Shown: positions 16,080-24,563 of the stretch, one piece after another
Numbering within the stretch: position 1 is the first letter of the stretch
Layout: each line of letters starts with the position of its first letter
Assembly (NCBI RefSeq): GCF_001644025.1
Contig: NZ_LUUK01000012.1
Span: 1-44,708 of the forward strand
From: Methylomonas koyamae
GTDB taxonomy: Bacteria > Pseudomonadota > Gammaproteobacteria > Methylococcales > Methylomonadaceae
Direction of reading: 5' to 3'
Length of the DNA: 44,708 bases
Notes under the pieces: generated by a model
Databases searched by the model: none
What the model saw: the letters and a program-made list of their open reading frames with translations, nothing else
What the model was told of the DNA's origin: nothing
Made by a program: the position numbers and the translations under genes

Positions 16080-17264
16080 TTAGCGGGCGGCCTTGTCAAT
16101 CGGAGCGACGCAAGCGTGGGCGCGGTCGGCGAGTTCCCGATACAGCTCGATAACCTTGGCGGCGTAACCGTCCCAACTGAATTGGCGCGCTCGCGCGCGG
16201 GCGTTGTCGCCCATCGCGCGGATTTGTTCGGGATGGGCCTTGAACCACAACATCCGCTCGCGCAACGCGTCGCGGTCGCCGGCCGGGATCACGAAGCCGT
16301 CGATGCCGTCGCGCACCACCGAGCCGGACGCATCGCTGACGATGGCCGGCAGTCCGCAGGCCATGGCCTCGAACACCGCCTTGGCCGAACCTTCCAGCCA
16401 GCTGGGAAAGACAAACACATCGCAATTCGGCAGGTATTCGAAGGTGTTGACGAAACCCGGCGTCAGTACCGGGTTGGTGGCGGCTGCGACATCGATTTCG
16501 GGATACAGCCGGCCGCACAAATGCAGGCTGTCGCCGGCAAAGGCCGGATCGCGCCAGGTATCCAGCAGCAGATCGACGCCCTTGCGGCGGTTAATGTTGC
16601 CGGCGAAGCAGAAGTCCAGCGGAGCACCGGGGCTTTTGGGCGGGTGTAGCTTAGTTGGGTCGGAACGCGGGTCCACGCCGAATTCGGCAATGCGGATTTT
16701 GTCCGGCGTCACGCCGATGCGTCGCAATTCCTCGGCGACGAACGGCGATGGCGCGGCAATCAAGTCGGCTAGTTCGCACGCGGCTTGCTCGAAATCCAGC
16801 ATGCTGCGATGGGTCATCAGAAAATCGAGGTCGTATTGCTCGGCGATGCGCAGTGAATACGCGGTCGGTGCGACCGGCATGTCCAACAGGACCGGAATAC
16901 CGGCCGTCTTCAATGCCGTCAGCAATCGCGGGCAGGCGTCCCAGACGTGGGCGATCGGCCGTGGTCCGGCGCTGGCTTCTTGCCAGTGGCGGGCCGCGAA
17001 CCACTCGAACAATTTGACGTCCGGATAGCGATGATTAAAGCCTGGCGCCAGGTAAATTCGGGTGGCGTTCAACAGTCTGGGGAGATGGCCGAGCCAGCCC
17101 ATGTCCCGGTAGACAAAGCCTGGCGATTTGAGTTGAGCTTGGCGTGACAAACAATAGCCGCTATCGCCTTGGGCCGACAGCGCGCGGATGATGCGCTCGG
17201 TGCGCACGCCGATATTGCCGGGCTTGCCGACGATGGTATTGGCGAAATGGCGGATATTCAACAT
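16080..17264 (-). CDS. GT4-family glycosyltransferase (first gene of leftward glycan operon)
   Basis: A 394-residue GT-B enzyme. Donor-domain motifs: FCFAGNINRRKGVDLLLDTW (about residues 234-253), HLCGRLYP, and the E-x7-E signature in WLEGSAKAVFEAMACGLPAI (about 305-324), followed by SDASGSVVRDGIDGFVIP, a strongly conserved GT4 segment. I chose the ATG at 17264; a TTG six codons upstream is open but adds an unconserved prolyl stretch. It is the promoter-proximal member of the leftward operon; upstream lies a noncoding gap with a nested palindrome. Donor sugar unknown. Confidence 0.88.
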   Translation of the reverse strand: MLNIRHFANTIVGKPGNIGVRTERIIRALSAQGDSGYCLSRQAQLKSPGFVYRDMGWLGHLPRLLNATRIYLAPGFNHRYPDVKLFEWFAARHWQEASAGPRPIAHVWDACPRLLTALKTAGIPVLLDMPVAPTAYSLRIAEQYDLDFLMTHRSMLDFEQAACELADLIAAPSPFVAEELRRIGVTPDKIRIAEFGVDPRSDPTKLHPPKSPGAPLDFCFAGNINRRKGVDLLLDTWRDPAFAGDSLHLCGRLYPEIDVAAATNPVLTPGFVNTFEYLPNCDVFVFPSWLEGSAKAVFEAMACGLPAIVSDASGSVVRDGIDGFVIPAGDRDALRERMLWFKAHPEQIRAMGDNARARARQFSWDGYAAKVIELYRELADRAHACVAPIDKAAR

Positions 17265-17585
17265 GGCCGGAGGAGTGGGCAATACCCCCGCCCGGCGAGA
17301 GGTGGCCGGGATGAAGGGATCAAAAAACCTAAATTTGCGATTTGATAACGATATTCCGTCATTCGGAGGGTGTCGTAAAAGCCCCTCTCCTTGCGGGAGA
17401 GGGGTTGGGGAGAGGGTTCTGTTTCGACTTTTACGACACCCTCATTCCGACGGAGGACGCCGAATCCAGCCGCGTCAGAACACAAGACTTGGCGTTCTTG
17501 ATTTGAGGTCCACTCTCGGTTATCGCTGTTTAGCTAGGCTTAAACCGGGCTGGTAAAAGCCGGGCGGGTTTGCCGTGCCAGCCGA
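17265..17585. other. Intergenic gap between glycan operon and core genes
   Basis: About 320 bases without a supportable gene. It must hold the leftward promoter for the glycan operon and the end of the DUF411 transcript. The only clear structure is the nested palindrome at 17366-17443. I could not identify a convincing -35/-10 pair. Confidence 0.6.
17366..17443. repeat. Nested inverted repeat
   Basis: Perfect 16-base arms GAGGGTGTCGTAAAAG (17366-17381) and CTTTTACGACACCCTC (17428-17443) enclose a second stem, CCCCTCTCC (17382-17390) with GGAGAGGGG (17396-17404). The inner C/T-rich hairpin is of a kind widely dispersed in proteobacterial genomes. It sits between the DUF411 stop and the first glycosyltransferase start, so it may end one transcript before the next operon; it could equally be a short non-autonomous repeat. 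Confidence 0.7.
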
Positions 17586-18044
17586 TCAGCGACCGTTACC
17601 GTGTTCGGCATAAACTGCGTAATGCCCATCCTTATCGAAAGACACGACTTTGTAGTCATCCTGGCGGCCGCCCATTTCCATGCCGGGGCTGCCCATCGGC
17701 ATGCCGGGCGCGGCCAACCCGGCGACGGCGGGTTTTTCCTTCAGCAATTTTTGCACGTCGGCGGCCGGGACGTGGCCTTCGATCACGTAGCCGTCCACGA
17801 CGACGGTGTGGCAGGACGCCAATTTCTCCGGCACGCCGTAACGGGCCTTGATTTGATCCATGTCCGAGCTGATCACGTCCTTGATTTTAAAGCCGCTGTT
17901 TTCGGCATGCTCCAGCCATTTGCCGCAGCAACCGCAGGTTGGGCTGCGGTAGACGGTCATTTCGGGTTGGCTGGATTCCTCGGCGAATAACAGACCGCTG
18001 AACATCGTAGCCAGCGTTAAAACGGAAATTTTCGCTATTTTCAT
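17586..18044 (-). CDS. DUF411 / CopG-like periplasmic copper protein
   Basis: A 152-residue exported protein of the DUF411 family, which includes the bacterial copper-resistance protein CopG, a periplasmic thioredoxin-like protein that binds a copper cluster through cysteines. A signal peptide spans about residues 1-21 (MKIAKISVLTLATMFSGLLF). The family CxCC motif is in SPTCGCCGKWLEHAE (Cys37, 39, 40) and a fourth conserved Cys is in ASCHTVVVDGYVIEGHVP (Cys78). A Met-rich segment GMPMGSPGMEMGG follows, plausible as an extra Cu(I) site. I chose the ATG at 18044: GAGG lies just upstream and it starts directly with the signal peptide; an ATG at 18065 would overlap yjbQ. Last gene of the leftward core run. 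Confidence 0.87.
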   Translation of the reverse strand: MKIAKISVLTLATMFSGLLFAEESSQPEMTVYRSPTCGCCGKWLEHAENSGFKIKDVISSDMDQIKARYGVPEKLASCHTVVVDGYVIEGHVPAADVQKLLKEKPAVAGLAAPGMPMGSPGMEMGGRQDDYKVVSFDKDGHYAVYAEHGNGR

Positions 18045-18054
18045 AAGAGCCTCT

Positions 18055-18474
18055 TCATTCGCCATTCAGCGTTACGATAATCGTGCGCGGCCCCGCGTGA
18101 TTGCGGTGTTCGCATAAATAAATCCCTTGCCAGATGCCCAATGCCAATTGGCCGTCGCCGACCGGTATCGTCAGCGAGCTGCCGAGGATCACGGTCTTGA
18201 TGTGGGCGGGCATGTCGTCCGCTCCTTCGAGGGTGTGACGGTAGTAAGGTTCATTTTCCGGCACCGCTCGGGAAAAGTAACTTTCCAGGTCGCGGCGCAC
18301 ATCGGCGTCGGCGTTTTCGTTGATCGCCAACGAGGCCGAGGTGTGTTGCAAAAACAGATGCAGCAGGCCGACTTCCAGTTCGCGGATTTCGGACAATTGG
18401 CTAACGATCTCCCGGTTGACCAGATGAAAACCGCGCGGTTTGGCCGCCAATTGCAAGCGCTTTTGAAACCACAT
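18055..18474 (-). CDS. YjbQ/UPF0047 family protein
   Basis: A 139-residue protein of the YjbQ (UPF0047) family. Some members have weak thiamine-phosphate synthase activity, but the physiological role is unsettled. The family core is clear: HLFLQHTSASLAINENADAD (about 42-61) with its conserved His, followed by GADDMPAHIKTVILGSSLTI and QLALGIWQGIYLCEHR with further conserved His/Glu. The ATG at 18474 shares its base with the TAA stop of hemE (TAATG), so translation is probably coupled. The same frame is open further upstream, but only as a shadow of hemE. The length is normal for the family. Confidence 0.92.
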   Translation of the reverse strand: MWFQKRLQLAAKPRGFHLVNREIVSQLSEIRELEVGLLHLFLQHTSASLAINENADADVRRDLESYFSRAVPENEPYYRHTLEGADDMPAHIKTVILGSSLTIPVGDGQLALGIWQGIYLCEHRNHAGPRTIIVTLNGE

Positions 18475-19544
18475 TAGTCGGCCGCGTGGTATTGCGGGCT
18501 GAACTCGCGCACGGCATCGACCATCGCCTTGACGTGCTCGGGGGCGATGTCCGGCAAAATGCCGTGACCGAGATTGAACACGTGGCCCGTGCCGTGGCCG
18601 AAGTCGTGCAGGATCTTGCCGACCTTGGCGCGGATCACCTCGGGCTTGGCATATAGCGTAATCGGGTCCATGTTGCCTTGCAAAGCCACCTTGGCGCCGA
18701 CTCGGGCGCGGGCGTTGGCGATGTCGGTCTGCCAATCCAAGCCCAGTGCGTCGTAGCCGGTGTCGGCCATCGTTTCCAACCACAAGCCGCCGCCCTTGGT
18801 GAACAAGATGGTCGGGATTTGCCGGCCGTCACGCTGGGTGTTCAGTAGTTCCCGCACCTGGCGGGCGTAGCGCAACGAAAACTCCAGATAATCGTCATGG
18901 CTGAGCATGCCGCCCCAAGTGTCGAACAGCATCACCGCGTCGGCGCCGGCGGCGATTTGGGCGTTCAAATACGCGGCCACCGCTTGCGCCAGTTTGTCCA
19001 GCATTTGATGCATCAAGGCCGGTTCCTCGAACATCATGCTTTTGACTTTCTGAAAGCTTTTGCTGCCCTTGCCTTCCACCATGTAAGTCGCCAAGGTCCA
19101 CGGGCTGCCGGAAAAGCCGATCAGCGGCAGTCGGTTGCGCAGATTGGTTTTGATCAGACGCACGGCGTCGACGACGTAACGCAATTCGGTTTCCGGATCG
19201 GGAATCGGCAGGCGCTTGACGTCGTCGGCAGTGCGGATCGGATGGGCGAATTGCGGGCCCTCGCCCTCGGCGAAGGATAAACCCAAGCCCATCGCGTCCG
19301 GTATCGTCAGAATGTCGGAAAACAGGATGGCGGCATCGAAGCCAAAGCGCTCCAAAGGTTGCAGGGTTACTTCGCAAGCCAGTTCCGGGTTGGTACACAG
19401 TTGCATGAAACTGCCGGCTTTGGCGCGGGTAGCGCGGTATTCGGGCAGATAGCGGCCGGCTTGGCGCATCATCCAGACCGGGGTGCGTTCGACCGGTTGT
19501 TTTAACAGCGCTCTAAGGAATAAGTCGTTTTCTATTGTTGTCAT
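18474..19544 (-). CDS. hemE: Uroporphyrinogen decarboxylase
   Basis: A 356-residue HemE, which removes four acetate carboxyl groups from uroporphyrinogen III to give coproporphyrinogen III in haem synthesis. Both family signatures are intact: [19 protein letters not shown] (about 21-39) with the substrate-binding arginines, and [19 protein letters not shown] (about 143-161). The catalytic aspartate is in [13 protein letters not shown] (about 75-87). Length and motifs are those of a working enzyme. It follows the damX-like gene by 21 bases and is coupled to yjbQ downstream. Its product is the substrate of HemF, and a HemF-like gene occurs at 1.1-2.1 kb, though far away and divergent. Confidence 0.97.
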   Translation of the reverse strand: MTTIENDLFLRALLKQPVERTPVWMMRQAGRYLPEYRATRAKAGSFMQLCTNPELACEVTLQPLERFGFDAAILFSDILTIPDAMGLGLSFAEGEGPQFAHPIRTADDVKRLPIPDPETELRYVVDAVRLIKTNLRNRLPLIGFSGSPWTLATYMVEGKGSKSFQKVKSMMFEEPALMHQMLDKLAQAVAAYLNAQIAAGADAVMLFDTWGGMLSHDDYLEFSLRYARQVRELLNTQRDGRQIPTILFTKGGGLWLETMADTGYDALGLDWQTDIANARARVGAKVALQGNMDPITLYAKPEVIRAKVGKILHDFGHGTGHVFNLGHGILPDIAPEHVKAMVDAVREFSPQYHAAD

Positions 19545-19565
19545 CGGTGAGAAGGTGGTGAGTGA

Positions 19566-21143
19566 TCAGCGTTTGCCGTCTTTTTGAATGGCCTTGAACC
19601 GGATCGGCTGGGCGGTTTGAAATTCGCCGGGCATCAGCGTTTTAAACTGATTGGCTTCCGCCGGGCTGGCGAACGAACCGTAAATCAGCACGAACTTTTC
19701 CTGGTCGCCTTGGCGAATCGTGTAGTACTTCAGACTCTCGCTGTATTCCGCGTATTTTTTGAAAAAGCGCGGCAGGCCGGCTTTATTCGACAGCGTCATG
19801 ACTTGCAGCGTGTAATGAGTGCCCGGTTGAGCGGCAATCCAGTCGCTATCGCCCTGATCCGACGGCTTGGCCGGTTTCGCCGGCTTTTCGGGCGGCTTGC
19901 CGGCGATGACCGGCGGCGTCGCGGATTCGGTTTTGCTCGGAACCGTCGGCGTCACGGCCGGTGTCGGCGGCGCAACGGGCGGAGTCGCCGCAGTGCTTGC
20001 CGCAATCGGCGCCGGAAGGCTGGGAGCAGCCACTGGCGCGGGCTGCGCTGCGACGGGTGCCGACGCGGTTTGCACGGCGTTTGGTTCGTTTTCGGCCGGC
20101 GCGGCTTTAGTCGTTTGCGGCGGAGTTGGAAGCGGCTGGGTGGATTGCGGTGTTGGCAACGGCGCCGGTTTTGCCGCGTCGGCGGTAAGCTCGCCGGCCC
20201 GAGCGACCGGTGCGGTCTCCGTAAGCGGTTTGGATGCCGGTGCCGGCGTTTCAGCCGGGGCCTGGGCGGGTGGATTCACCGGCTCGGCCGGTAGCACTTG
20301 GCTCGTCGGCTTGCCGAGGGACGGCGCGGCGACGAGGGTTTTCTCGTCATTGTTCGGCCACAACCAAACCATTGCACCCCCGGTGCCGGCGATCACCGCG
20401 ATGACTCCCAGCCACAAGCCCCAACGCGCGCCGGTCCGGCCTTGTTGCTCGGCCAGTTTCGGCAATTCTTCGAGTATCCGGCCGGGAATGCCGTGGGTTT
20501 CCAGGTACAGCGCTTCGATCAACGGATCGGTGACGGCGTTGAACGAAATGGCGGAACCCGGTAGAGCCGACAGGTTTTGTAGAAAATCCCTATAATGGCG
20601 CTGCTTTAGCGGCGGCAGTTCGATGACGTGGGCGTCTTCGATGCGCCGGTCGGTACCGGCCTTGATGCTGAATTGGTCGTGGCTCAGTGCGAATACCAGA
20701 TGCAGGCCCGGCAGCGAATCGGCGAATTCGATCAACATCGTGATCAGCCCCGGCATCAGATGGCCGGCATCGTCGATCAACAGCACCACCGCCTGCTTGC
20801 CGCAAAGTTCGCGCAGTCGAGTCAAATCGAAACTGGCGGCAAGATTAGGGATATTCAGGCTGCGCAACAATTCGTGGACGATAGTCTCGAAGCTCGACGC
20901 CGGTGTCGCTTTTAACAGCGAGATTTGCCATTGTTCGCGCTGGCTTTGTTGCAAGGCTTCCAGCAGCGTGGTCTTGCCGATGCCCGGCGGGCCGCAGACG
21001 ACCAGGGCTTGCTGCAGATTGCTCAGCAAATGCACCAACAAGTCCAGCTTTTGGGCGCGCTCCGGCGTCAATAGGCTGCGCTCGGGCCTATGATCCAGCG
21101 TGCGCTTTTGGTAGCTGTAAGTCAGATTTTCGTTATCCGGCAT
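19566..21143 (-). CDS. damX: DamX-like AAA ATPase with SPOR domain
   Basis: A 525-residue inner-membrane protein. The cytoplasmic N-terminal half is an ExeA-like AAA ATPase with Walker [10 protein letters not shown] (51-59) and Walker [12 protein letters not shown] (119-129). A single membrane span lies at about 241-262 ([20 protein letters not shown]). A long Pro/Ala/Thr-rich periplasmic linker (about 270-435) leads to a C-terminal SPOR domain (about 445-520: [32 protein letters not shown]). SPOR domains bind denuded septal peptidoglycan, and DamX acts at the division site. The position right after aroB (11-base overlap) matches the gammaproteobacterial aroK-aroB-damX order, the basis for the symbol. 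Confidence 0.85.
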   Translation of the reverse strand: MPDNENLTYSYQKRTLDHRPERSLLTPERAQKLDLLVHLLSNLQQALVVCGPPGIGKTTLLEALQQSQREQWQISLLKATPASSFETIVHELLRSLNIPNLAASFDLTRLRELCGKQAVVLLIDDAGHLMPGLITMLIEFADSLPGLHLVFALSHDQFSIKAGTDRRIEDAHVIELPPLKQRHYRDFLQNLSALPGSAISFNAVTDPLIEALYLETHGIPGRILEELPKLAEQQGRTGARWGLWLGVIAVIAGTGGAMVWLWPNNDEKTLVAAPSLGKPTSQVLPAEPVNPPAQAPAETPAPASKPLTETAPVARAGELTADAAKPAPLPTPQSTQPLPTPPQTTKAAPAENEPNAVQTASAPVAAQPAPVAAPSLPAPIAASTAATPPVAPPTPAVTPTVPSKTESATPPVIAGKPPEKPAKPAKPSDQGDSDWIAAQPGTHYTLQVMTLSNKAGLPRFFKKYAEYSESLKYYTIRQGDQEKFVLIYGSFASPAEANQFKTLMPGEFQTAQPIRFKAIQKDGKR

Positions 21144-22215
21144 AAGCGTTCAAGGTTGCCTGCAACGGCGCTCTCTCCACGCTGATCGGCAACAAGGCCT
21201 TGCCGAGCGCTTCCAACAAAATCACCCGAATCTTGCCGTCGACGTTTTTCTTGTCCACCGCCATCAAGTCCAGATATTGCTCGGTGCTCATCTCGGTCGG
21301 CGGCCGGGTCGGCAGGCCGGCGGCGTGCAAAATCGCCAGCACGCGCGCGACATCGGCATCGCTCAGATAACCCAGCCGGCGCGACAAGTCGGCCGCGAAG
21401 CCGGTGCCTATCGCCACCGCCTCGCCGTGCAGATATTGGCCGTAACCGCAACCGGTTTCGATGGCGTGGCCGAAGGTGTGGCCCAGGTTCAAGGTGGCCC
21501 GTACGCCGTTTTCGAATTCGTCTTCGCCGACTACCGCCGCCTTATTGGCGCAGGAGCGTTCGATCGCATAAGCCAAGGCGGCTTTGTCGCGAGCCAGCAA
21601 CTTCGGCATATTGGCTTCCAGCCAGTCCAGAAACTCCGGATCGCGGATCAGGCCGTATTTGATCACTTCGGCCAAGCCGGCCGACAATTGGCGATCGTCT
21701 AGGGTATCGAGCACGTCGGCGTCGGCGATCACGCATTGCGGCTGATAGAACGCGCCTATCATGTTCTTGCCGAGCGGATGGTTGACGCCGGTCTTGCCGC
21801 CGACCGATGAATCGACTTGCGCCAGCAAGGTGGTCGGAATCTGGATGAAGGCGATGCCGCGCTGGTAGCAGGCCGCCGCGAAGCCGCCCATGTCGCCGAT
21901 GACGCCGCCGCCCAGCGCGATTAGCGTGGCATTGCGGCTAAATTTGTTGGCCAGCAGTCCGTCGAAAATCTTTTCCAGATATTGCAGGGTTTTGTACTGT
22001 TCGCCGTCAGGCAAGATGACCGTTTCGGTTTGGTAATCGCCAAGCCCGGCTAAGACCTTGGACAGATACAGCGGCGCGATCGCGTCGTTGCTGACGATCG
22101 CGACCTGCTTGGAACGGACGTGCCGGGTCAGCAGCTCGGCTTGGCCGAGCAGGCCGGCGCCGATATAAATCGGATAGCTTCGTTGCTTGTCGAGTTCAAC
22201 TCGCAGCTCTTTCAT
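21133..22215 (-). CDS. aroB: 3-dehydroquinate synthase
   Basis: A 360-residue AroB, the second enzyme of the shikimate pathway, which cyclises DAHP to 3-dehydroquinate using NAD and a divalent metal. Diagnostic segments: [20 protein letters not shown] (about 98-117), [20 protein letters not shown] (about 121-140), [10 protein letters not shown] with the metal-binding Glu, [12 protein letters not shown] and [10 protein letters not shown] with the metal-binding His residues. I placed the start at the ATG at 22215 because conserved sequence begins there (MKELRVEL); the frame is open upstream only as an aroK shadow. It overlaps aroK by 20 bases and damX by 11. Confidence 0.97.
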   Translation of the reverse strand: MKELRVELDKQRSYPIYIGAGLLGQAELLTRHVRSKQVAIVSNDAIAPLYLSKVLAGLGDYQTETVILPDGEQYKTLQYLEKIFDGLLANKFSRNATLIALGGGVIGDMGGFAAACYQRGIAFIQIPTTLLAQVDSSVGGKTGVNHPLGKNMIGAFYQPQCVIADADVLDTLDDRQLSAGLAEVIKYGLIRDPEFLDWLEANMPKLLARDKAALAYAIERSCANKAAVVGEDEFENGVRATLNLGHTFGHAIETGCGYGQYLHGEAVAIGTGFAADLSRRLGYLSDADVARVLAILHAAGLPTRPPTEMSTEQYLDLMAVDKKNVDGKIRVILLEALGKALLPISVERAPLQATLNAYAG

Positions 22216-22741
22216 GGTTCTCCAGGGCGGCTTGATATTGCTGCAAAATGGTTTTGACGACGGTCTTGCCCGGCAACATGCCGGAATCGATTCTAAAGTC
22301 CGCGCATTCCCGGTACAGAGGATCGCGGATGGCAAACAGTTCCTGCAAACGCTGGCGCGGATTCTCGGTGCGCAGCAGCGGCCGCTGAGTATCGTGTTTG
22401 GTGCGGTGCAGGATTTTGTCGATCGAACAATGCAAATAGACGACAAAGCCGCGGGTTTTCAGGGCCTCGCGGTTTTCCGGCCGCAGTATCGAGCCGCCGC
22501 CGGTTGCCATCACGATGCCGTCCAGTCCGGTCAATTGGCGAATCATCGCCTGCTCCCGGTTGCGAAAGCCTTCCTCGCCTTCGTAGGCAAAGATGGTCGG
22601 GATGTCGGTGCCGGTGGTTTCTTCTATGACCTTGTCGCTGTCGTAAAACGGCCATTGCATCGCTTTCGCGACCTGCTTGCCTATCGTGGTTTTACCGACA
22701 CCCATCAGGCCGATCAGATAGATATTGGGAGCTGGTTTCAT
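22196..22741 (-). CDS. aroK: Shikimate kinase
   Basis: A 181-residue shikimate kinase that phosphorylates shikimate to shikimate-3-phosphate with ATP. Motifs: Walker [12 protein letters not shown] (11-21), [10 protein letters not shown] with the substrate/magnesium Asp pair, the [17 protein letters not shown] shikimate-binding GGG turn, and the lid arginine in TQRPLL. Length is normal. It is transcribed leftward with aroB, whose start lies within it. A pair of REP palindromes separates it from pyrF upstream. In many relatives pilQ precedes aroK; here pyrF does. Confidence 0.96.
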   Translation of the reverse strand: MKPAPNIYLIGLMGVGKTTIGKQVAKAMQWPFYDSDKVIEETTGTDIPTIFAYEGEEGFRNREQAMIRQLTGLDGIVMATGGGSILRPENREALKTRGFVVYLHCSIDKILHRTKHDTQRPLLRTENPRQRLQELFAIRDPLYRECADFRIDSGMLPGKTVVKTILQQYQAALENHERAAS

Positions 22742-22827
22742 GGCGCGGATGGGAAGCGGCTATCAAAAAATTCCACCATTATGCCGTCTTTTGCCGTCGA
22801 ACGAAACGCCAGCCAACCCGCGAACAC

Positions 22828-22897
22828 GGCAAATCGAGATTTGCACTCCGCACAGCGACTCGAACAGACCCTACCGGAGTGCAAACCTCGGTTTGCC
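22828..22897. repeat. BIME: two inverted REP units
   Basis: Two 23-base units at 22828-22850 and 22875-22897 face each other. Each contains its own small hairpin (GCAAATC/GATTTGC and GCAAACC/GGTTTGC) next to a GGAG tetranucleotide reading outward from the stem base, the standard REP layout. The spacer is 24 bases. It lies just after the pyrF stop (22905) and before aroK, so in RNA it would form a large stem that could terminate or protect the pyrF transcript. This REP sequence differs from the one at 156-228. Confidence 0.75.
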
Positions 22898-22904
22898 TCG
22901 ATGC

Positions 22905-23630
22905 TTATTCAAACTGAGCCGCAATTTGCCGCTGGATTTTTTCCGCCATGGCTTTGCGGTCCGCGGCGTCGCGGATCGGCCGGCCCACCACCAAATAATC
23001 GGCGCCGCTTTGGATGGCCTGTTCGACGCTAACCGCCCGTTTCTGGTCGTCGTCTTCCCGGTTGTCGACCGGTCGTATGCCCGGCGTAATCACCAATAAC
23101 TTGTCGCCCAACTGGGCGCGAATCAATTCCGCTTCCATGCCCGACGACACGATACCGTCGCAACCAATTTGCAGCGCCCGCTTGGCGCGCGACAGCACCA
23201 ATTCGCGCACATCGCATTGAAAGCCCAAGTCGTCCAAATCGCCCCGGTCCAGGCTAGTCAACGCCGTCACCGCCAAGACCTTCAGATTGCCCTTGGCTTC
23301 GGCCGCGGCTTCCATGATGGAATCGTTGCCGTGTATCGTTGCCAGGTCCACGCCCTTGCTGCTCAGGGCTTTGATCGCTCGCCCGACGGTGGCGGGTATG
23401 TCGAAAAACTTGAGGTCCACGAAGACTTTCTTGTCGCGCGCCTTCAACCATTCGATAAAGCCGAAATAGTCGCCGGACATAAACAGTTCCATACCGACTT
23501 TATAAAACACCACGGAATCGCCCAGTTCCTCGACCAGGGCTTGGGCTTCGGCGATGCTGGCGACGTCCAGCGCCATGATCAGGCGTTCGCGAGGAGGAAT
23601 GGGTTTTTGAGAGATAAAGGTATTTGACAT
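22905..23630 (-). CDS. pyrF: Orotidine 5'-phosphate decarboxylase
   Basis: A 241-residue PyrF, the last enzyme of UMP synthesis. IMALDVAS near the N-terminus provides the first catalytic Asp. KKVFVDLKFFDIPATV (about 67-82) is the family signature with the Asp-x-Lys-x2-Asp catalytic network. VTPGIRPVD-type residues (here ITPGIRPVDNREDDDQKRA) and ADYLVVGRPIRDA near the C-terminus bind the phosphate. Slightly longer than many bacterial PyrF proteins because of about a dozen residues at the N-terminus before the first strand. It is transcribed leftward from the large intergenic region and is separated from aroK by a BIME. Confidence 0.97.
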   Translation of the reverse strand: MSNTFISQKPIPPRERLIMALDVASIAEAQALVEELGDSVVFYKVGMELFMSGDYFGFIEWLKARDKKVFVDLKFFDIPATVGRAIKALSSKGVDLATIHGNDSIMEAAAEAKGNLKVLAVTALTSLDRGDLDDLGFQCDVRELVLSRAKRALQIGCDGIVSSGMEAELIRAQLGDKLLVITPGIRPVDNREDDDQKRAVSVEQAIQSGADYLVVGRPIRDAADRKAMAEKIQRQIAAQFE

Positions 23631-24563
23631 GAGAAGTCCGAATTAACGTTAACGGCGAGATTTTAACCGCAAGCCGGATTTAAATTGGGAGCATTTGCTG
23701 GCCCGTCAAAGGCCTGGGCGGGGATAAACACGCAAACACCGTGTCCGCGCGGGAAGGGCGGAACAAAATGACTAAGCCGCGCGAGGCTTTCCTGCGATTT
23801 ATCCAAGGCGGTGTAGGCCGAATTCGTGACCGTTTTCCGAGCGTGACGTGAACAAGCGACGGAACTTTTCCTGGAAAAACTTTCACGGAATGGATTTTTG
23901 CATCATTATTAACTTGGAAAAGTGGGGTAACCGATGACGAAAACATTAGGATGTCATTAAAAACGACAGATCGGAATGCCGTTCGCGTATAAATCGGCCG
24001 TTTGTTTACGGCTGCGGGAATGCTTGCATTCGGGCCGGGGAGTCGTAAAGCATTGATTAGCAGGCTAAAGGTATCGCCGAAAGGCGTTTTGCGACTTTGT
24101 CGGCGTGATGATGAACCAAGATGGTGCGGTTGCAACTCTATGGATGGTCGGCAAAAAACTCGGGCACTGGGCACTTAGCGCGTGTTGTGCCTGATGAAGA
24201 TTGGCTTATCGGTGTATCCTTAAGGCGCACTCGGGATGGTGTGTTCGGTCACGCTTGACATTGCTGCGGTGGGCCACGAGTGGAACCAGCGTTTAGAGGT
24301 ATGGCAATCGTCGGGGGCTTCCCGGCTAGCAGGGATAACTGGTGTGCATTTTGCTGACAGTTACGTTTGAATCCAGTCGCCGCATCGAACGGCTGGCTTA
24401 TAGAAGCGGCCTATCAGTGTTTGCAACGACTTAAAACACCGAAAGGCCGAATCGATAGTCGGGTAGGGAGCCTAGATTCATGGGGCTGAAATAAAGTGCT
24501 GATAAATTATTGGATCAGCGCGGATCAATCGGATGTTCAACGAATAGTCTATAACTTCTGGAT
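23631..24563. other. Long divergent intergenic region upstream of EPS operon
   Basis: A 933-base gap between divergent pyrF and the WcaJ-like gene. No open frame here has protein-family character. A long leftward frame at 23680-24174 is Ser/Pro/Arg-rich and looks random. The region holds a candidate sigma-54 promoter (24339-24355) and small hairpins, for example CGCC-GAAA-GGCG near 24074-24085. Its size suggests extended regulation of the exopolysaccharide operon. Confidence 0.6.
24339..24355 (+). promoter_or_regulatory. Candidate sigma-54 (-24/-12) promoter
   Basis: CTGGTGTGCATTTTGCT has the required GG and GC elements exactly ten bases apart and keeps TGG at -24 and TTTGCT at -12; the CAC after the -24 GG is replaced by TGT. 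Transcription from it would start about 12 bases after the GC, leaving a leader of roughly 200 bases before the WcaJ-like start at 24564. Sigma-54 control is known for some proteobacterial EPS operons. Match strength is moderate. Confidence 0.35.

Noticed and set aside
19867-20595. Rightward Gly/Ala-rich frame opposite the DamX linker
   Set aside because: It mirrors the repetitive Pro/Ala linker codons; no independent features.
24050-24110. Possible c-di-GMP (GEMM-like) riboswitch before the EPS operon
   Set aside because: A CGCC-GAAA-GGCG hairpin is present, but the conserved GEMM core strings and second helix cannot be matched; it also lies upstream of the candidate promoter.
23680-24174. 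Leftward 164-codon frame in the long intergenic region
   Set aside because: Composition looks random, with no motif, signal or ribosome site; it would overlap likely regulatory DNA.
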